A stretch of DNA of 23,815 bases from Brachionus plicatilis. Lineage: Eukaryota > Rotifera > Eurotatoria > Ploima > Brachionidae. Where the stretch lies: the NCBI GenBank assembly GCA_010279815.1, contig QEOQ01000487.1:216209-240023 (forward strand), given 5' to 3'. This document shows, piece after piece, positions 1 through 10,790 of the stretch (position 1 is its first letter; each line of letters opens with the position of its first letter). A program made the translations under genes and the position numbers. A model generated the notes under the pieces. The model was not told the origin of the DNA. It searched no databases and was given only the letters and a program-made list of their open reading frames with translations.

Positions 1-999
1 TCAAATGAATTATTTAATTAAGTGAATTAGTTAGAAAAATATTCAATTTTTTTTTATTTAAAAAAACTATTAAATTGTATTGAATTATTTATTGAATAAG
101 ACAATGAGAGTAATTGTAAAAAAAAGTGAATTTATTGACAAATTTTTATTTTGGATAAAAGGTGAATAAAACACAAAGCTAAGTAAAAAGACAAAATAAA
201 ATAATCATAAAGATAAGAGAATAAAAAGATGAACAAAAACAAAACCGAATAAAAGTACAAAAATTGTTTTTATAAAAAGTTGAGTAAATGAGTGAGATTT
301 TTAATCAATTAATTTGTGTTCGAATTCTATCAATATATCGGATCTGATCCATTTTTTAAAGTAACTTTCTAGGTTTCTCAAAATTTCAATATTTATGTTT
401 TCAAATTTCAATACGCGGTTTTAATTTCGTTTAAGCCTTTATGTTCTTATCGCTTCAGTGCAAATTGTGTTAATTTAAAAAATTATAGCAAGATATGTAT
501 TAAAGAAAAATTTTCACTCATTCATTAAAAGACGAATTTAGTTTTCAAGATAAAATTAGAAAAGTATTCATGTTTTTTTTTAAATTTTTTGTTCAATATT
601 TTCAATTCAAAAAAATTTTATTATTTTTAAATTTTTTTATGTCAAAATTTTAAAATTAATTGTCAAAATTTTTTTTGTTAAAATATTCTATTTTCAATTA
701 CAACAAATCTAAAAAAAAACGCGTTATTCAATTATTTTCTCGAATATCTTATCATAAATTAAATTTTTAAAATCAGCTAACAGGTTAAAAGACATTTTTA
801 GACATCATAAATAAAGATATCCGATTGATATTAGTATTTTTTGTGAAATACAAATGGCCATTTGAGAAAATTCTTAAAATTAAAATCTTTAAAAAAACAA
901 AATCGATTTAATTATAATTTTTTTAATTATGATATCAGTTATTTTTAAATTTTCATATTTTATTCTCTCTTTTTTTTTATTTTTCCACATTTTAAACAG
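1..999. other. AT-rich flank, no gene seen
   Basis: This stretch is almost entirely A/T runs with stop codons frequent in all frames. I found no exon, RNA gene or clear repeat. It may be intergenic or an intron of a gene to the left. Confidence 0.6.
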
Positions 1000-1530
1000 C
1001 AAAATCCCAGGTTAAATGCATCGCTGTGAAGTATTTTTGGTCTGTCTCTGAATTTAATTTAGAGGGAGAACAAGCAAATTTAAATTTTTTCATTTTGGAG
1101 CAAAACTGCTCTATGAATCATTCTGGTGAGTCAGAGAACAAAAAACGAACTTAAAAAATTTTGGCAAGTTTTATTTTTGGCAAAAGATTGGTCAATGTAA
1201 TATTTGAGAATAATCACGTTTTTATTTGATTCACTTTATTTTAAAAATTGTTTTATTTATTAAAGATTACACACTTGAGACTAAAAAAGAAGAGTCAAAG
1301 CTTGCAAGTCTAATAAGGATAATACTTGGTTTGAAAATTAAATTTTTTTTTTAAATTAAACTTTTTCTCTTTATTTTTTCTCTTTGATTCAAAGCGCTGA
1401 GGAAGAAGAACTAGCGTTGTTAGTCACAAGCTGAGCGAAACTCAACCTTTTGCATTTGGCGCTCAGTTTTTCCCTCATCCCGCTTTCCAATGTCTCAGCT
1501 ATTTCATAATAATTTAAAATTATGATAATT
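1000..1530. other. coding-like island, strand and gene unresolved
   Basis: Base composition becomes clearly less A/T-rich here and stop-free runs appear on both strands. On the minus strand, an open run (about 1560 down to 1394) follows a plausible acceptor TTTTAAAAG, contains ESGMREKLSAKCKRLSFAQL and stops with TGA after a serine run. On the plus strand, three segments (about 1000-1123, 1266-1331 and 1401-1522) are open, bounded by AG and GT, and join in phase; the first ends at a strong GTGAGT donor. Neither product matches a family I know. A minus-strand gene would need upstream exons inside or beyond the USP1 start. It could be the end of a real gene, a pseudogene or chance. Confidence 0.3.
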
Positions 1531-1635
1531 TTATCCCCATTTGGCGAAATCGCTTTTAAAAAATTTCCTTAAATAATATCTCATAAGCTCTTCTTTAAAA
1601 ATAGAATTTTAGGTATTCCTAAAAATTCCACAACA

Positions 1636-4600
1636 ATGCACACAAAGCTGATAGATTCAAATCTAAATAAGCCGGTCTTTGCCCCCGTCGACATTAGCAC
1701 AGAATTTGCCAGACCCAGCACCAAACGAATCCGGCACACTGAAGCAAGCAAATTGATTTCGCCCGAAACAAACATGGAACACTCGAGGCCCAAGAGACTA
1801 TGCTCGGTCAAGTCATCACCAGTGCTTTCTCAAATACTTCAAAATACGGACAAACAAAGTCTAATTGAAAGCTTGAATATAATTGAGCCGGAAAAAAAAA
1901 ATGCCACCAGCCGACCGAACCGTGCCAGTCCGACCAAATTGAGCAGAAATTCAAGTTGTTCTGATTTGAAAAGCAAAAAAGCTGCCAGTCAAACGGCGAC
2001 CCGCAACTCGTTCACTTGCCTCAGAAACCTTGGAAGCACATGCTATATTAATTGTGTTATTCAAGTAATGCGCTATACACCTGGATTTGTCCTCTCAATT
2101 GGTCGTCTTAACAAACAAATTGAATTCTTAAAATCTCTAGTAATTTAAAAAAATTTTTTTTTTTTCTCTTCCTATTTTTAATATTCCAAAATTGACCATT
2201 GCTTAAAAAATACTTAAAAAAATACACAATATTTTATTTTACAACCAAAAAATTTTAAAGGAAAATAAAAAAAAAAAAAGTTGAAAATTTAATTTAAATT
2301 AAATTTAGTTTTTTCTTTTTGAATGTATGCTATTCTTTTTGTTGAACAAAGCCACAAGTCCAAGAATGAATTGTTAAATTTAGATACTAAAATAAATTTT
2401 ACGGAAATACGAATTTTGAAAATTGTCCGCAAAATTTACGGCAATTTGAAGTTTATGATCAATTTTAGATGCTTAAAATGATCAAATCAAACTAAAACTA
2501 TTAAATAAATTGTTATTTCTTAATAGAAATAATGCAGAGATACATTTTTGGATTTAACATACTATGTTATATGAAAAAATAAGCTCTGCAATATCAAAAT
2601 GCACAATGCAGAGTGCACACCACCCAAATGATGCTATTTTAAGTGGATAATTTTTTGCAGACTTTTGCAGATTTTACATTTAGATTTAACAAAGTATTTT
2701 GAAACCAAAAATTTACCTCTGCACTAATTCCATTTAAAAATTTTAATTTTTTTTATAGTTTTAGTTTGATTTGATCATTTTGAGCATCAAAAATTGACCA
2801 TAAACTTCAACTTGCCAAATTTACCAAGTATTTGAGTGGAATTTTCAGCAGCTGAATACTGAGTATTTAATTTGAAGGTGAAGCGAATTCTGCAAAAAGT
2901 TTGCATTTCAATAAAAGAAAATTTTTCTAAAATCAGTGTCTGCTGCATTTCTATTAAAAAATCATTTATTTGGTAAAATCATCTATTTTCTATATTTTTA
3001 TCGCCCAATTCATGACTTGGCCTGTTTGTAAACTCACCTTTTAGAAAAAGGAACATTCAGTAAATTTCTAATTAAAATCATAAAGAGTAAATTAAAATAG
3101 TTTGGTATTTTTTTCATTTAAAAAAAATAAACTTTCAATACAAAAAATATTAAAAATGAAAATTGCTTTATTTTGTTCAAAAAAGTAAAAAAAAAATTTG
3201 TTTGTCTTCGAAAATTCTTTGAACTAAGTTAACTGAAGTCAAAAGTGTTTATGTCAACATAATAAAAGATTCCACAAAACTTCCACACTGTCGGAGCTAA
3301 AAAACCTGATAACAAAACAAATTTCAATTTTTAAGAAGTGTCAAAACAGAAGGATTTGGCAACAAGATAATTTGTCAAAAAAATCATAGACAGCTTTTTT
3401 TGAAAATAAATTAAAAAAATTGAAAAAAATGCCGATTTTTCTATTAGAAATTTTGATTTGGTATCTTTTCTGCAGTTAGTACAAAATAAATCCTTTTTTA
3501 GCCTTTGGTTAAATGAGAAAATTAAAATTTTTGTATTTGGTATGGGAAATTAAGGCTTTCAGGCATGGAACATAAGATTTTGGAGTCAGAATAGTAACAA
3601 TTCAGGAAGTTTTGCATTTAGTGAAATAATTTTATTAATATTATTTTTTTCATTAGCCTTAGGTAAAAAAATATATTTTTTTAAAATAAAAGTGTATCAT
3701 TATTCATAAAAAGATTTTTAAAAAAAGTTTTTTTTTAATAAAAATGTATTATTATTCATAAAAAGATTTAAAAAAAATTTCGGTCACCAAATCATGGTAT
3801 TAACTAAATTTTCAAGCAGCAAAATCATCAATTATCAGTTAAAGTTGACCAATTTTGAGACAGGAAATAATTTTTTTGAATTAAAATATTTTATTCAAAA
3901 AAAAAAACCAATTTCACTTGAAAAAAAAATCACTTTTATTCTAATAAAAATAGTTCGAACTCATCTGCATTGTTCAACTTGTCAAGCTTTTTGAACTTTT
4001 TCATTACTAACTTCTTTCGATTAATTTTAGTTCCAAAAAAGCAAAATAAAAAAAATCACCTATTCAAGCACCTAATTTTTGTTTTTTTGTAAAAATTAAT
4101 TTTTTTCCCTTAAATCCAAAAAAAAAAGAAAAATGCCGAAATCGATTCCGAACTAAACCGGAACAATGACATCGCCTTTGTCAAAAGTCTGCACGAAGTA
4201 AAACAAATAGAAAAAAATTCCCTAAATTAATGGTCTACTTTTATTCAGCTTTTAGTCGAGATGTCCAAAATGGAGCAGTCGGACCGTCGACCAATTTACA
4301 CGCCAAGAAAATTCGTCAACACAGTCTGGACCCTGCTGAGCTTCTGGTCCGACGGTAGCCAACAAGACGCGCACGAATTTCTCCAATACACAATCCATTT
4401 TATAAACGAATGTGATCTATCGCTGCGCAAGCTCCAGCAACAGTACCACTCGGACCAGGCGGCCGATGAAGCAAAGCCGAAGCGCGCTGGGCGCAAAACC
4501 CCACGACAAGCTGACATAACAACTCTGGCCACAAGCAACCCCCTTCTCTTGGTCACAGACGAGTCATCCAGCTCCTCAGTTTCATCCACGTGCTCGTCAT

Positions 4601-7584
4601 CGGCCTCATCGACATCGGCGGTGTCGGCGCCCATTTTCCGCCTCAAGTCAGCGCCCAACACCGCCAGCACCATTCACACAGAAGCAAATTTATTGCGCAC
4701 TCCGACCAAAGGAGGCGCCAGCTCCTTCAACATAAGCCTGCTAGACTCGAGCCTAAACTCGAAAAAAGAGTCCCAAGAAGAGCTCATTTTTCGGCCCCTG
4801 ATCAAATCAGACACATTGGCCAACAAATCAGCTACCAAAAAAAGCAGTCCCATTCTCACAGATAGCGACCTGGTGTCCAAACGTCTCAAAGAGACTTTAA
4901 ATTCGCCACCTTTTAAAATGGCACAGCAATGCAGTTCCAATGGCTTGGCGAACGATTCCGATTCCATTATCATCATGGACAGTGATGACGAGGTCTATTT
5001 CATGGACGACAATGAACCAATGCCCCCTTTGGCCACAAGTGCACAGCTTTGTGAAAGTTTTGCACTCAAAAAGTGCTATGTCCTGCTGGAAAAGATTAAG
5101 CTTGAGAAAATGGAAGAGCCAATTGTTCAGAGGACCAGTCCTGCCAAGCCAGAGGTCAAGCCCGGCAAAAAATTTAAAAGGACCAGGCCTGTGGAAAATT
5201 CCGTGATTTTGATGGACTTGGACGCGATCAGCTGTGTGTCAGCTGCGCGCAGCAGCTCTTCGGCAAATTGCGAGTCGCTGAGCTTGCGCAAGCTGCGCTC
5301 CAACATCTCCGGGTCGTGTCTCAAGCAGCATGCGGTGTCGACGCCGCCGAGCCCGGCCGAGCTGCTGCGCAAATACTCGGTCGGGTCGGCGGGCTACACA
5401 TGCGAGATGGACCAGCTGTTCAAAGGATCATCAGTCACTGTGACACAGTGTTTAGAGTGTGAAAATTTGAGGAAGTGTCCCGAGTCGTTCTACGACCGGT
5501 CGATTCCTTTGGAAACCACAGAGAATGAGGACGAGTCCAGCTGCTGGATCGCCAAATGCCTCAGCAATGAGTCCTATTTGAACGAGAATTCCAAGTACAT
5601 GTGTGACCAATGTGCTTCCAAACAAGAGGCCAAAATACAAACTTTGTACACACACATGCCAAACATTTTAGTGCTGCATTTGTTGTCGTATGGTATCACG
5701 TCCAGCGATGACGGAAATTTGAACACGAGAAAACTGTCGAACAGGCTGCGTTTGGTCAACTATTTTGATTTTGTGTGCAAAAAAGACGATGTTTGCACAC
5801 AAAAATTGGACCTGCTTAAGCATCAGTTTAAGTTGTTCGCTGTCGTAATGCACAGTGGGGTGTCGTTGAACAGTGGTCATTACACCGCCTTTGTTAACTA
5901 TAAGATCATATGCCAAAATGTTCAAGAATTTGGTAAATTTTAATTTTTTTTATTTTTATTTGGTAGTACGAGAAAAAAAATAAAAAAATATAAAAATACA
6001 CAAAAAATAATTATTAGCACATAAAAAAATTAAAACTTTAATTTTTTCTACTTTCATTTGGTAGTTCGAGAAAAAATTAAAATATACAAAAATACACAAA
6101 AATAATTATTAGCACGTGAAAAAATTAAAAACACATAAAAATATAAATTTAAAGCTTGATTTTTATGAATCTAATTTCGAATTTAGCAAAATTAATTGAA
6201 ATATATTTTAATGGAAAAATATTTGATACAAGAATTCTTCTAATACTCATAGGTTTTTTTTCACAAAAAGTTTGTTAGTGTGTTTATAGAAAAATATTTA
6301 AAATGAATACAAAGTTTGATTAAATTTAATTAAATAAAAGTTGTTTTTTTAAAAAATAAATTAATTCCTCAAATTATTTTTATTCATTTACAATTTTCAT
6401 TTTTAATAGACTGTGAAATATTTATTCTATGGAAAAAAAATCGATGTTTATGTGCTTTTCAAAATTTATAATTTATCAATTTTAAACTAAGATCAAAAAA
6501 AATAATTCAAAAAATTTTCCCACTATTTTCGTATCTACTAGTACAGTACTGAACGTTGAGCCTGACAAAAAGTTTTTAAATAAATTTAGATTTTTTTTTC
6601 AATTTGAAATTTGCCGGAAATCTTTCTTTTTTTAGCTAAAAAAATCAAGAAAAGGTTCAAAAATTATTATTAAAAAGTTTTAAAAATTATTTAATTATAA
6701 ATATTAATGCACACAATCAAATTTAGGGGATTTTACAGGAGTAAAAAAAAACTAGGTATGATTCTATTCTAAGAACTTAATTGAGCGATTTGAAGTTAAT
6801 TTTTAACAATCAAATCATCAATTTTTAAAAAATCAAAAAAAATAATATAATTCTAAAATTTCTATTTTAACATCTAATGATGAAAATGATGATGAATATG
6901 ATTTTAAAATTTTAACTTAATTATAAGCAAAACATTTGAAAACATTTTTCCAAAATTTTATTTTGTTCATGTTTACAGAGTTTTTTTTTATTTAAACTTT
7001 TTTTTTGTTAAATCAAAATTAATATCAAGATCTTACTTATTGCTTTTTACTCATTTTTAAAAACATTTGTTTATCACTAAATAAAAATTATTTATGTGGA
7101 TTTAAGTTAAAAAAAAGGACTCCTGAAAAATCATGGAATTTCTAGATTTGGTTTTTAGTGGATTTGAAAAATTCAAAAAAATGATTTTTTTTAACATTAT
7201 TATAAAAGGCCTTAAGTTTAATAATTCTTTTTTAAATTTTTTAAAATTTTTCAATTTAGAATTTAAACTAATTTATTAAATCTTTAAGTTAAAAAATTAA
7301 ATTATTGCTTAAATTTTTAAAAATCAGCACTCTACTAGAGAGATTAAAAATTCATTTTGTGTATCTTTTTAAATTATTTATCAATTATTTTAGATGATTC
7401 GATGAAATTAGGTGCATTTGAACGACCTAAAGAGAATGCTGAAAAAAATCCTCTAGATGCAGAATGGTTGCATTTTGATGATACAAAAGTAAAATCGTTA
7501 TCTAATACAGAGTTTCAGCGCAAAATAATCGACTCGAACTACGATTCACCTTACATTTTATTTTATGTGAAAGAATCGATTTGA
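1636..7584 (+). CDS. USP1: USP1-like ubiquitin-specific protease (4 exons)
   Basis: Cysteine protease of the USP (peptidase C19) family. USP1 removes ubiquitin from FANCD2 and PCNA in the nucleus, activated by WDR48/UAF1 in other animals. Exons: 1636-2139, 4129-4197, 4249-5932, 7394-7584. Phases match at every junction (0, 0, 1), giving 815 residues against 785 in human. The Cys box LRNLGSTCYINCVIQ puts the nucleophile at Cys136. SDGSQQDAHEFLQ lies near residues 225-237. Two CxxC pairs (Cys592/595 and Cys643/646) form the finger zinc site. The His box VVMHSGVSLNSGHYTAF gives His735, and WLHFDDTKV gives Asp781. A long low-complexity insert (about 240-570) separates the QQDAHEF box from the finger. 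The His-to-Asp insert seen in vertebrate USP1 is nearly absent. The VVMHSG and FDD boxes favour USP1 over USP12/46. The ATG at 1636 is the first in the open frame; start and UTRs are not otherwise proven. Confidence 0.88.
2418..2847. repeat. imperfect inverted repeat (foldback element, copy 1)
   Basis: Inside USP1 intron 1. The left arm (about 2418-2502, containing GATCAAATCAAACTAAAACT) is mirrored by the right arm (about 2754-2847, containing AGTTTTAGTTTGATTTGATC). Inner segments also pair: 2534-2551 with 2705-2722, 18 bases with two mismatches. A small CTCTGCA/TGCAGAG hairpin lies near the centre. The same arm sequence recurs near 8160 and 8670, so this looks like a degraded non-autonomous foldback transposon. 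No target-site duplication could be defined. Confidence 0.7.
3685..3779. repeat. two-copy tandem repeat, about 52-bp unit
   Basis: In USP1 intron 1. The string ATTATTCATAAAAAGATTT and its flanks occur twice with a 52-bp offset (first copy from 3685, second from 3737) and a few mismatches. This is a simple AT-rich local duplication. Confidence 0.7.
5942..6135. repeat. two-copy tandem repeat, about 98-bp unit
   Basis: Just after the donor of USP1 exon 3. The blocks at about 5942-6039 and 6040-6135 share ATTTGGTAGTWCGAGAAAA, then AATACACAAAAA and AATAATTATTAGCAC in the same order. It is an intronic tandem duplication with modest divergence. The rest of this 1.46-kb intron is A/T-rich with nothing recognised. 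Confidence 0.75.
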
Positions 7585-7637
7585 ATGCATGTTTCTATTG
7601 TATTTTGTCCATGCCCGGTTTTGGTCCAGATGATTTA

Positions 7638-7643
7638 TTAAAA
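7638..7643 (+). terminator. possible USP1 poly(A) signal (ATTAAA)
   Basis: An ATTAAA hexamer lies about 54 bases after the USP1 stop codon. Such hexamers are common by chance in DNA this A/T-rich. Confidence 0.3.
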
Positions 7644-9118
7644 AAATAAGTTGTTTTTTTTTATTCGGTTCGTGATGTGACGTTTTATTGGCAAGACGTT
7701 GGGTATTTTATGTAAAAAAAGAAATGGAGCTATCAACTTGGTTCGGTTATTAGTAAAAATATTTAGAATTCTCAAGCTTAAGTTATTTATTTACATTTTC
7801 GTTTTTTTTTATTTTAAAATATTTAATAAAATTTCAAAAAGCCTAAAAAAAGTTTAACTCACTCATTCACTTTTATCTATAATGAAACAAATGAATTTTT
7901 CAAATATAAAAAATGAATTCACTTAGATGTTTTTCACAGAGGATCAGCTTTAAGAAAATATTTCTCTAACCGATAAGTTCCTATACAGGATGTTGGTCAA
8001 GTAAGTTAAAATAAATGAAATATTTCAATTATTAAAAATTATTGTTTTTGTTTTAAAAAGAATTTGCTCAATCATTCAAATTGGTTTTATTAGCAATGGT
8101 AATCTTCAATTCTTTGGGAAAATTATCCGAAAGAAACTTTCTTAAAAAATTCGGTGATTTTCACGGCATCTTGAAGTTCATGATCATAATCAACTGATCA
8201 AAATTTAATTAATTAAAATCTTAATAAAAATGATGAAATTAGATTTTTTTATTTTTTTTTTAATTAAACATAAGATGCTTATCATTTTGATTAAAAGAAA
8301 ACAAATTTTTTTTTCCAATTGAATTTTAATTGATTCTTCTAAAATCTTTATTTGAAAATTTTAAAGACAAATTTAAAATCGACATTAAGGTATCCAAATT
8401 ATGACTTTAAATGATATTTTTATATTAATTAAAATATATTACGACGAAACAAAGTTAAATTTTGTATTGCAAAATTTCAAAATATTGATTAAGAATTTTA
8501 TTTACTTTAGATAAAAATTCATATAATATTCTATCTAATTATAGATTAAACAAATAATGTTTAATAAAGTTTTCTCATTTATTATTAAATAATTGATACA
8601 AAATACCTTTTTATTTAAATCGAAAACTAAAAATTTTGATTCGAAATTTACATTTGATCATGAACTTCAATTTGCCGATTTTCACTCAATAAAAAACATT
8701 TTAGTAATCTTGAATGTAATAATAATTCCAAATTTTTTATTGTGTCGAATTTAAAAAAATTTCGAATCAATATTTAATTACACTTTTCATTTTCTTAATT
8801 ATAATAGTACTTTTTTCAAATGACATGAACATCAAAAATTAAGAAAATTAAAAAAAAAATTTCAATATATTTGCAATTTTTTCAATGTTGATTTTCTAAT
8901 TTTGGCAAATTATTTAAATTCAAAAAATTATTTTTTAATTCATTTTTAAATAAATTTTTTCTTACAGCCCAATATTTTTATTTCCTTTTAATACGAAAAA
9001 TCATTGAACTTTTTTTTGTTTTTTTACTTGAAAATATTTTATAAATTCACTTAGAATTAAAATTCGAAGGAAATTAAAAAAAAATAAAATAACTTCCAGG
9101 ATAAAGTTTGCAATATAT
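7644..9118. other. intergenic, AT-rich, between USP1 and ZCCHC9
   Basis: Between the convergent 3' ends of USP1 (+) and the ZCCHC9-like gene (-). Apart from the second foldback copy near 8118-8690, I see only A/T-rich sequence without convincing open frames. Confidence 0.6.
8118..8690. repeat. degraded inverted repeat (foldback element, copy 2)
   Basis: The left arm at about 8118-8186 contains GAAAATTATCCG and CTTGAAGTTCATGATCA. The right arm at about 8653-8689 contains TGATCATGAACTTCAATTTG, its near complement. Both arms resemble those of the element at 2418-2847 (GAAAATTGTCCG and TTTGAAGTTTATGATCAA), which defines a dispersed repeat family. The interior is more decayed than in copy 1 and the outer boundaries are uncertain. 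Confidence 0.6.
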
Positions 9119-10051
9119 TTATTTAAATACAATTGATTTTTTCTTTCTAGGTGTTTCTTTCTCTTTATTATTGTCCTCTTCATCCGATAATATTTCAAAA
9201 TTGTCCTTTTTCTTCAGCTTTTTAACTAACTTTGTCTCGTTCATTAAATCTTTTAATTTTTTGTTAATCAAAAATTTACAAAAATTAAAAAAATTACTTT
9301 GTTTCTGAACTTCTGGACAATCTCTATAAAAATGTTCTACAGACCCGCATGATTTACAGCAACCCCCTTACAAAAAATTAACAAAATTAATTTTTTTATT
9401 TTTAAGATTAAAAAGTATACCATTTGGATAAAGTCCTTTCGGATTATCGGGACATTGTTTGGTCAAATGTCCTATTTCATGACAGATAAAGCATTTGGCA
9501 TAAGGATATACACCATGCTCCAATCTAACCTTGCATTGGTGTATCGAATGCTCAGTTGATCCACATTTATAGCAAATCCCAGCTGCTTGTTCTTGATCTT
9601 TATCCATATCTGGACACTGATTTATCATATGGCCAGGTTTTCTGCACTTAAAGCAAACTGTTTTCTGTTCTCGGTCAGTTTTTCGTTCCTCACGACGTTG
9701 ACTGCTTCGTCCTTCGCGTAAAATTTGTTCCAAATACTCTTGATGAGTGATTTTACCCTTGTCTTTTAGATCCTTCAATCGGTCCATTACTTCTTTATCC
9801 ACAGACTTGGCAAATTTTCTCATCACATATTTGGTCTCAAGTTTTTTATTGCCAGAGTGATAATTGTTCCCCATTGAATCCTTAATTTTTCTGTCCAACA
9901 AATTCCTGTGGAATTGTTTCTTGGTTTCCAATTCGCTTTGGTTTTGTTCGGATGGTTCGGCAAACATAGAGTTCCATTCTGTTGCATCCTCGGGCTTTTT
10001 TTTGTCTTCTTTTTTCTCTCTAATTCCATTCTTTCTAGCAAACCTCGTCAT
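9119..10051 (-). CDS. ZCCHC9: ZCCHC9-like CCHC zinc-knuckle protein (3 exons)
   Basis: Predicted nucleolar or nuclear RNA-binding protein of the ZCCHC9 family. Exons in gene order: 10051-9421, 9366-9298, 9249-9119, giving 276 residues (human about 271). It starts with MTRFAR, like MTRWAR in vertebrates. A charged, lysine-rich N-terminal half precedes four C-x2-C-x4-H-x4-C knuckles: 133-146 (CFKCRKPGHMINQC), 160-173, 187-200 and 214-227. The phrase CPDNPKGLY after knuckle 3 is family-diagnostic. Intron 1 splits a glycine codon; using AAG as acceptor restores GGCC, matching the GGGCKLCG of homologues. Intron 2 is only 48 bp, stop-free and a multiple of three, so it is the least certain junction; without splicing 16 residues would be added. 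The C-terminus TPRKKKSIVFK resembles the basic end of homologues. Confidence 0.88.
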
Positions 10052-10218
10052 TTTAGAATTATTTTTTTATAATGAATTTGTTTAAAAAATTTTGCACGAA
10101 AAGCATGAGTTTAGCTCTTAACCTATACAGACAAATTAAATTTCATATTTTTGTTAATAATAACTTTGCATTATTTCAAATAAAAAGCTTTTTTTAATTA
10201 GAAAAAAAACATTCAAAA
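10052..10218. promoter_or_regulatory. shared divergent promoter of ZCCHC9 and MRPS6
   Basis: The start codons of the minus-strand ZCCHC9-like gene and the plus-strand MRPS6 gene are only 167 bp apart, head to head. This interval must hold both 5' UTRs and core promoters. No specific binding motif was recognised; the role is inferred from position. Confidence 0.5.
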
Positions 10219-10751
10219 ATGCCTGCCTATGAACTTTTTTTAATAATAAAAAATTTACCCAGAGTAAGTAAACCGGATAAATTTAAAAGTATTAAAATTT
10301 TTTTACTAGCCCGAGCTGGTTCAATCGATAAAAAGAGGTGCTGAGTTGATATTGAAAAATGATGGAATCATCCGCTCGTTTGAAAATTTGGGACACAAAA
10401 ATTTGCCTTATAGGATAAAATCAAGCGAAGGATACCATACCGAGGGAAAGTAGGGATCTAAATTTTGCTAAATTATTTAAAATTCTAATCTATTTTTTTT
10501 CATTAAGTTATTTGCTAATAAAGTTTGATCTTCCTCGCTCTCATGTAAATAGTGTGACATCAGAAATAAGAAAAGACGCTGATTTTCTTCGATCCGGAAT
10601 TACGACACTCAAAGAACTGGATGAAAGTTTTGATGCAGAGTGCAGGTGCCTAGAACGAGGAAAATTTATGAAGTTCCCGTTCAACTTTGAAAAACCGATG
10701 ACTGTATGGGACAAAAAGAAAGTTTTTAAGAATTATGGTCTTCGTTTGTAA
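10219..10751 (+). CDS. MRPS6: mitochondrial small-subunit ribosomal protein bS6m (3 exons)
   Basis: Component of the mitochondrial 28S small ribosomal subunit, nuclear-encoded and imported. Exons: 10219-10263, 10310-10449, 10508-10751, with introns of 46 and 58 bp and matching phases (0, then 2). The product is 142 residues against 125 in human. MPAYELFLIIKNLPR matches the S6 beta strand at the N-terminus (human MPRYELALILK). RSFENLGHKNLPYRI matches RDLENLGERALPYRI. After the second junction, GNYLLIKFDLPRSHV matches GGYFLVDFYAPTAAV, which confirms that splice. The C-terminal tail is about 17 residues longer than in human and ends with a basic segment. No cleaved presequence is evident, as in homologues. 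Confidence 0.92.
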
Positions 10752-10784
10752 ACAATTTAATTTTTAATCAGAATTTAAATATTA

Positions 10785-10790
10785 AATAAA
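10785..10790 (+). terminator. MRPS6 poly(A) signal (AATAAA)
   Basis: A canonical AATAAA lies 34 bases after the MRPS6 stop codon, in the expected position for its 3' end. Confidence 0.5.

Noticed and set aside
300..340. GTGTTCGAATTC as a possible tRNA T-arm
   Set aside because: No matching acceptor, D or anticodon arm upstream; no tRNA could be folded here or at the similar string near 3953.
3794..3994. 66-codon open frame in USP1 intron 1
   Set aside because: Low-complexity Lys/Phe/Ile translation from A/T-rich DNA, no family, lies within a well-supported intron.
4296..5925. Several minus-strand and off-frame open frames across USP1 exon 3
   Set aside because: Shadows of the USP1 coding frame, which is supported by conserved motifs; the relaxed composition leaves other frames open.
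9001..9308. Plus- and minus-strand open frames at the end of the ZCCHC9-like gene
   Set aside because: The plus one is antisense to exons 2-3; the minus one (9198-9001) overlaps exon 3 in another frame and runs into A/T-rich flank.
9864..10085. Plus-strand open frame opposite ZCCHC9 exon 1
   Set aside because: Antisense shadow of a conserved exon.
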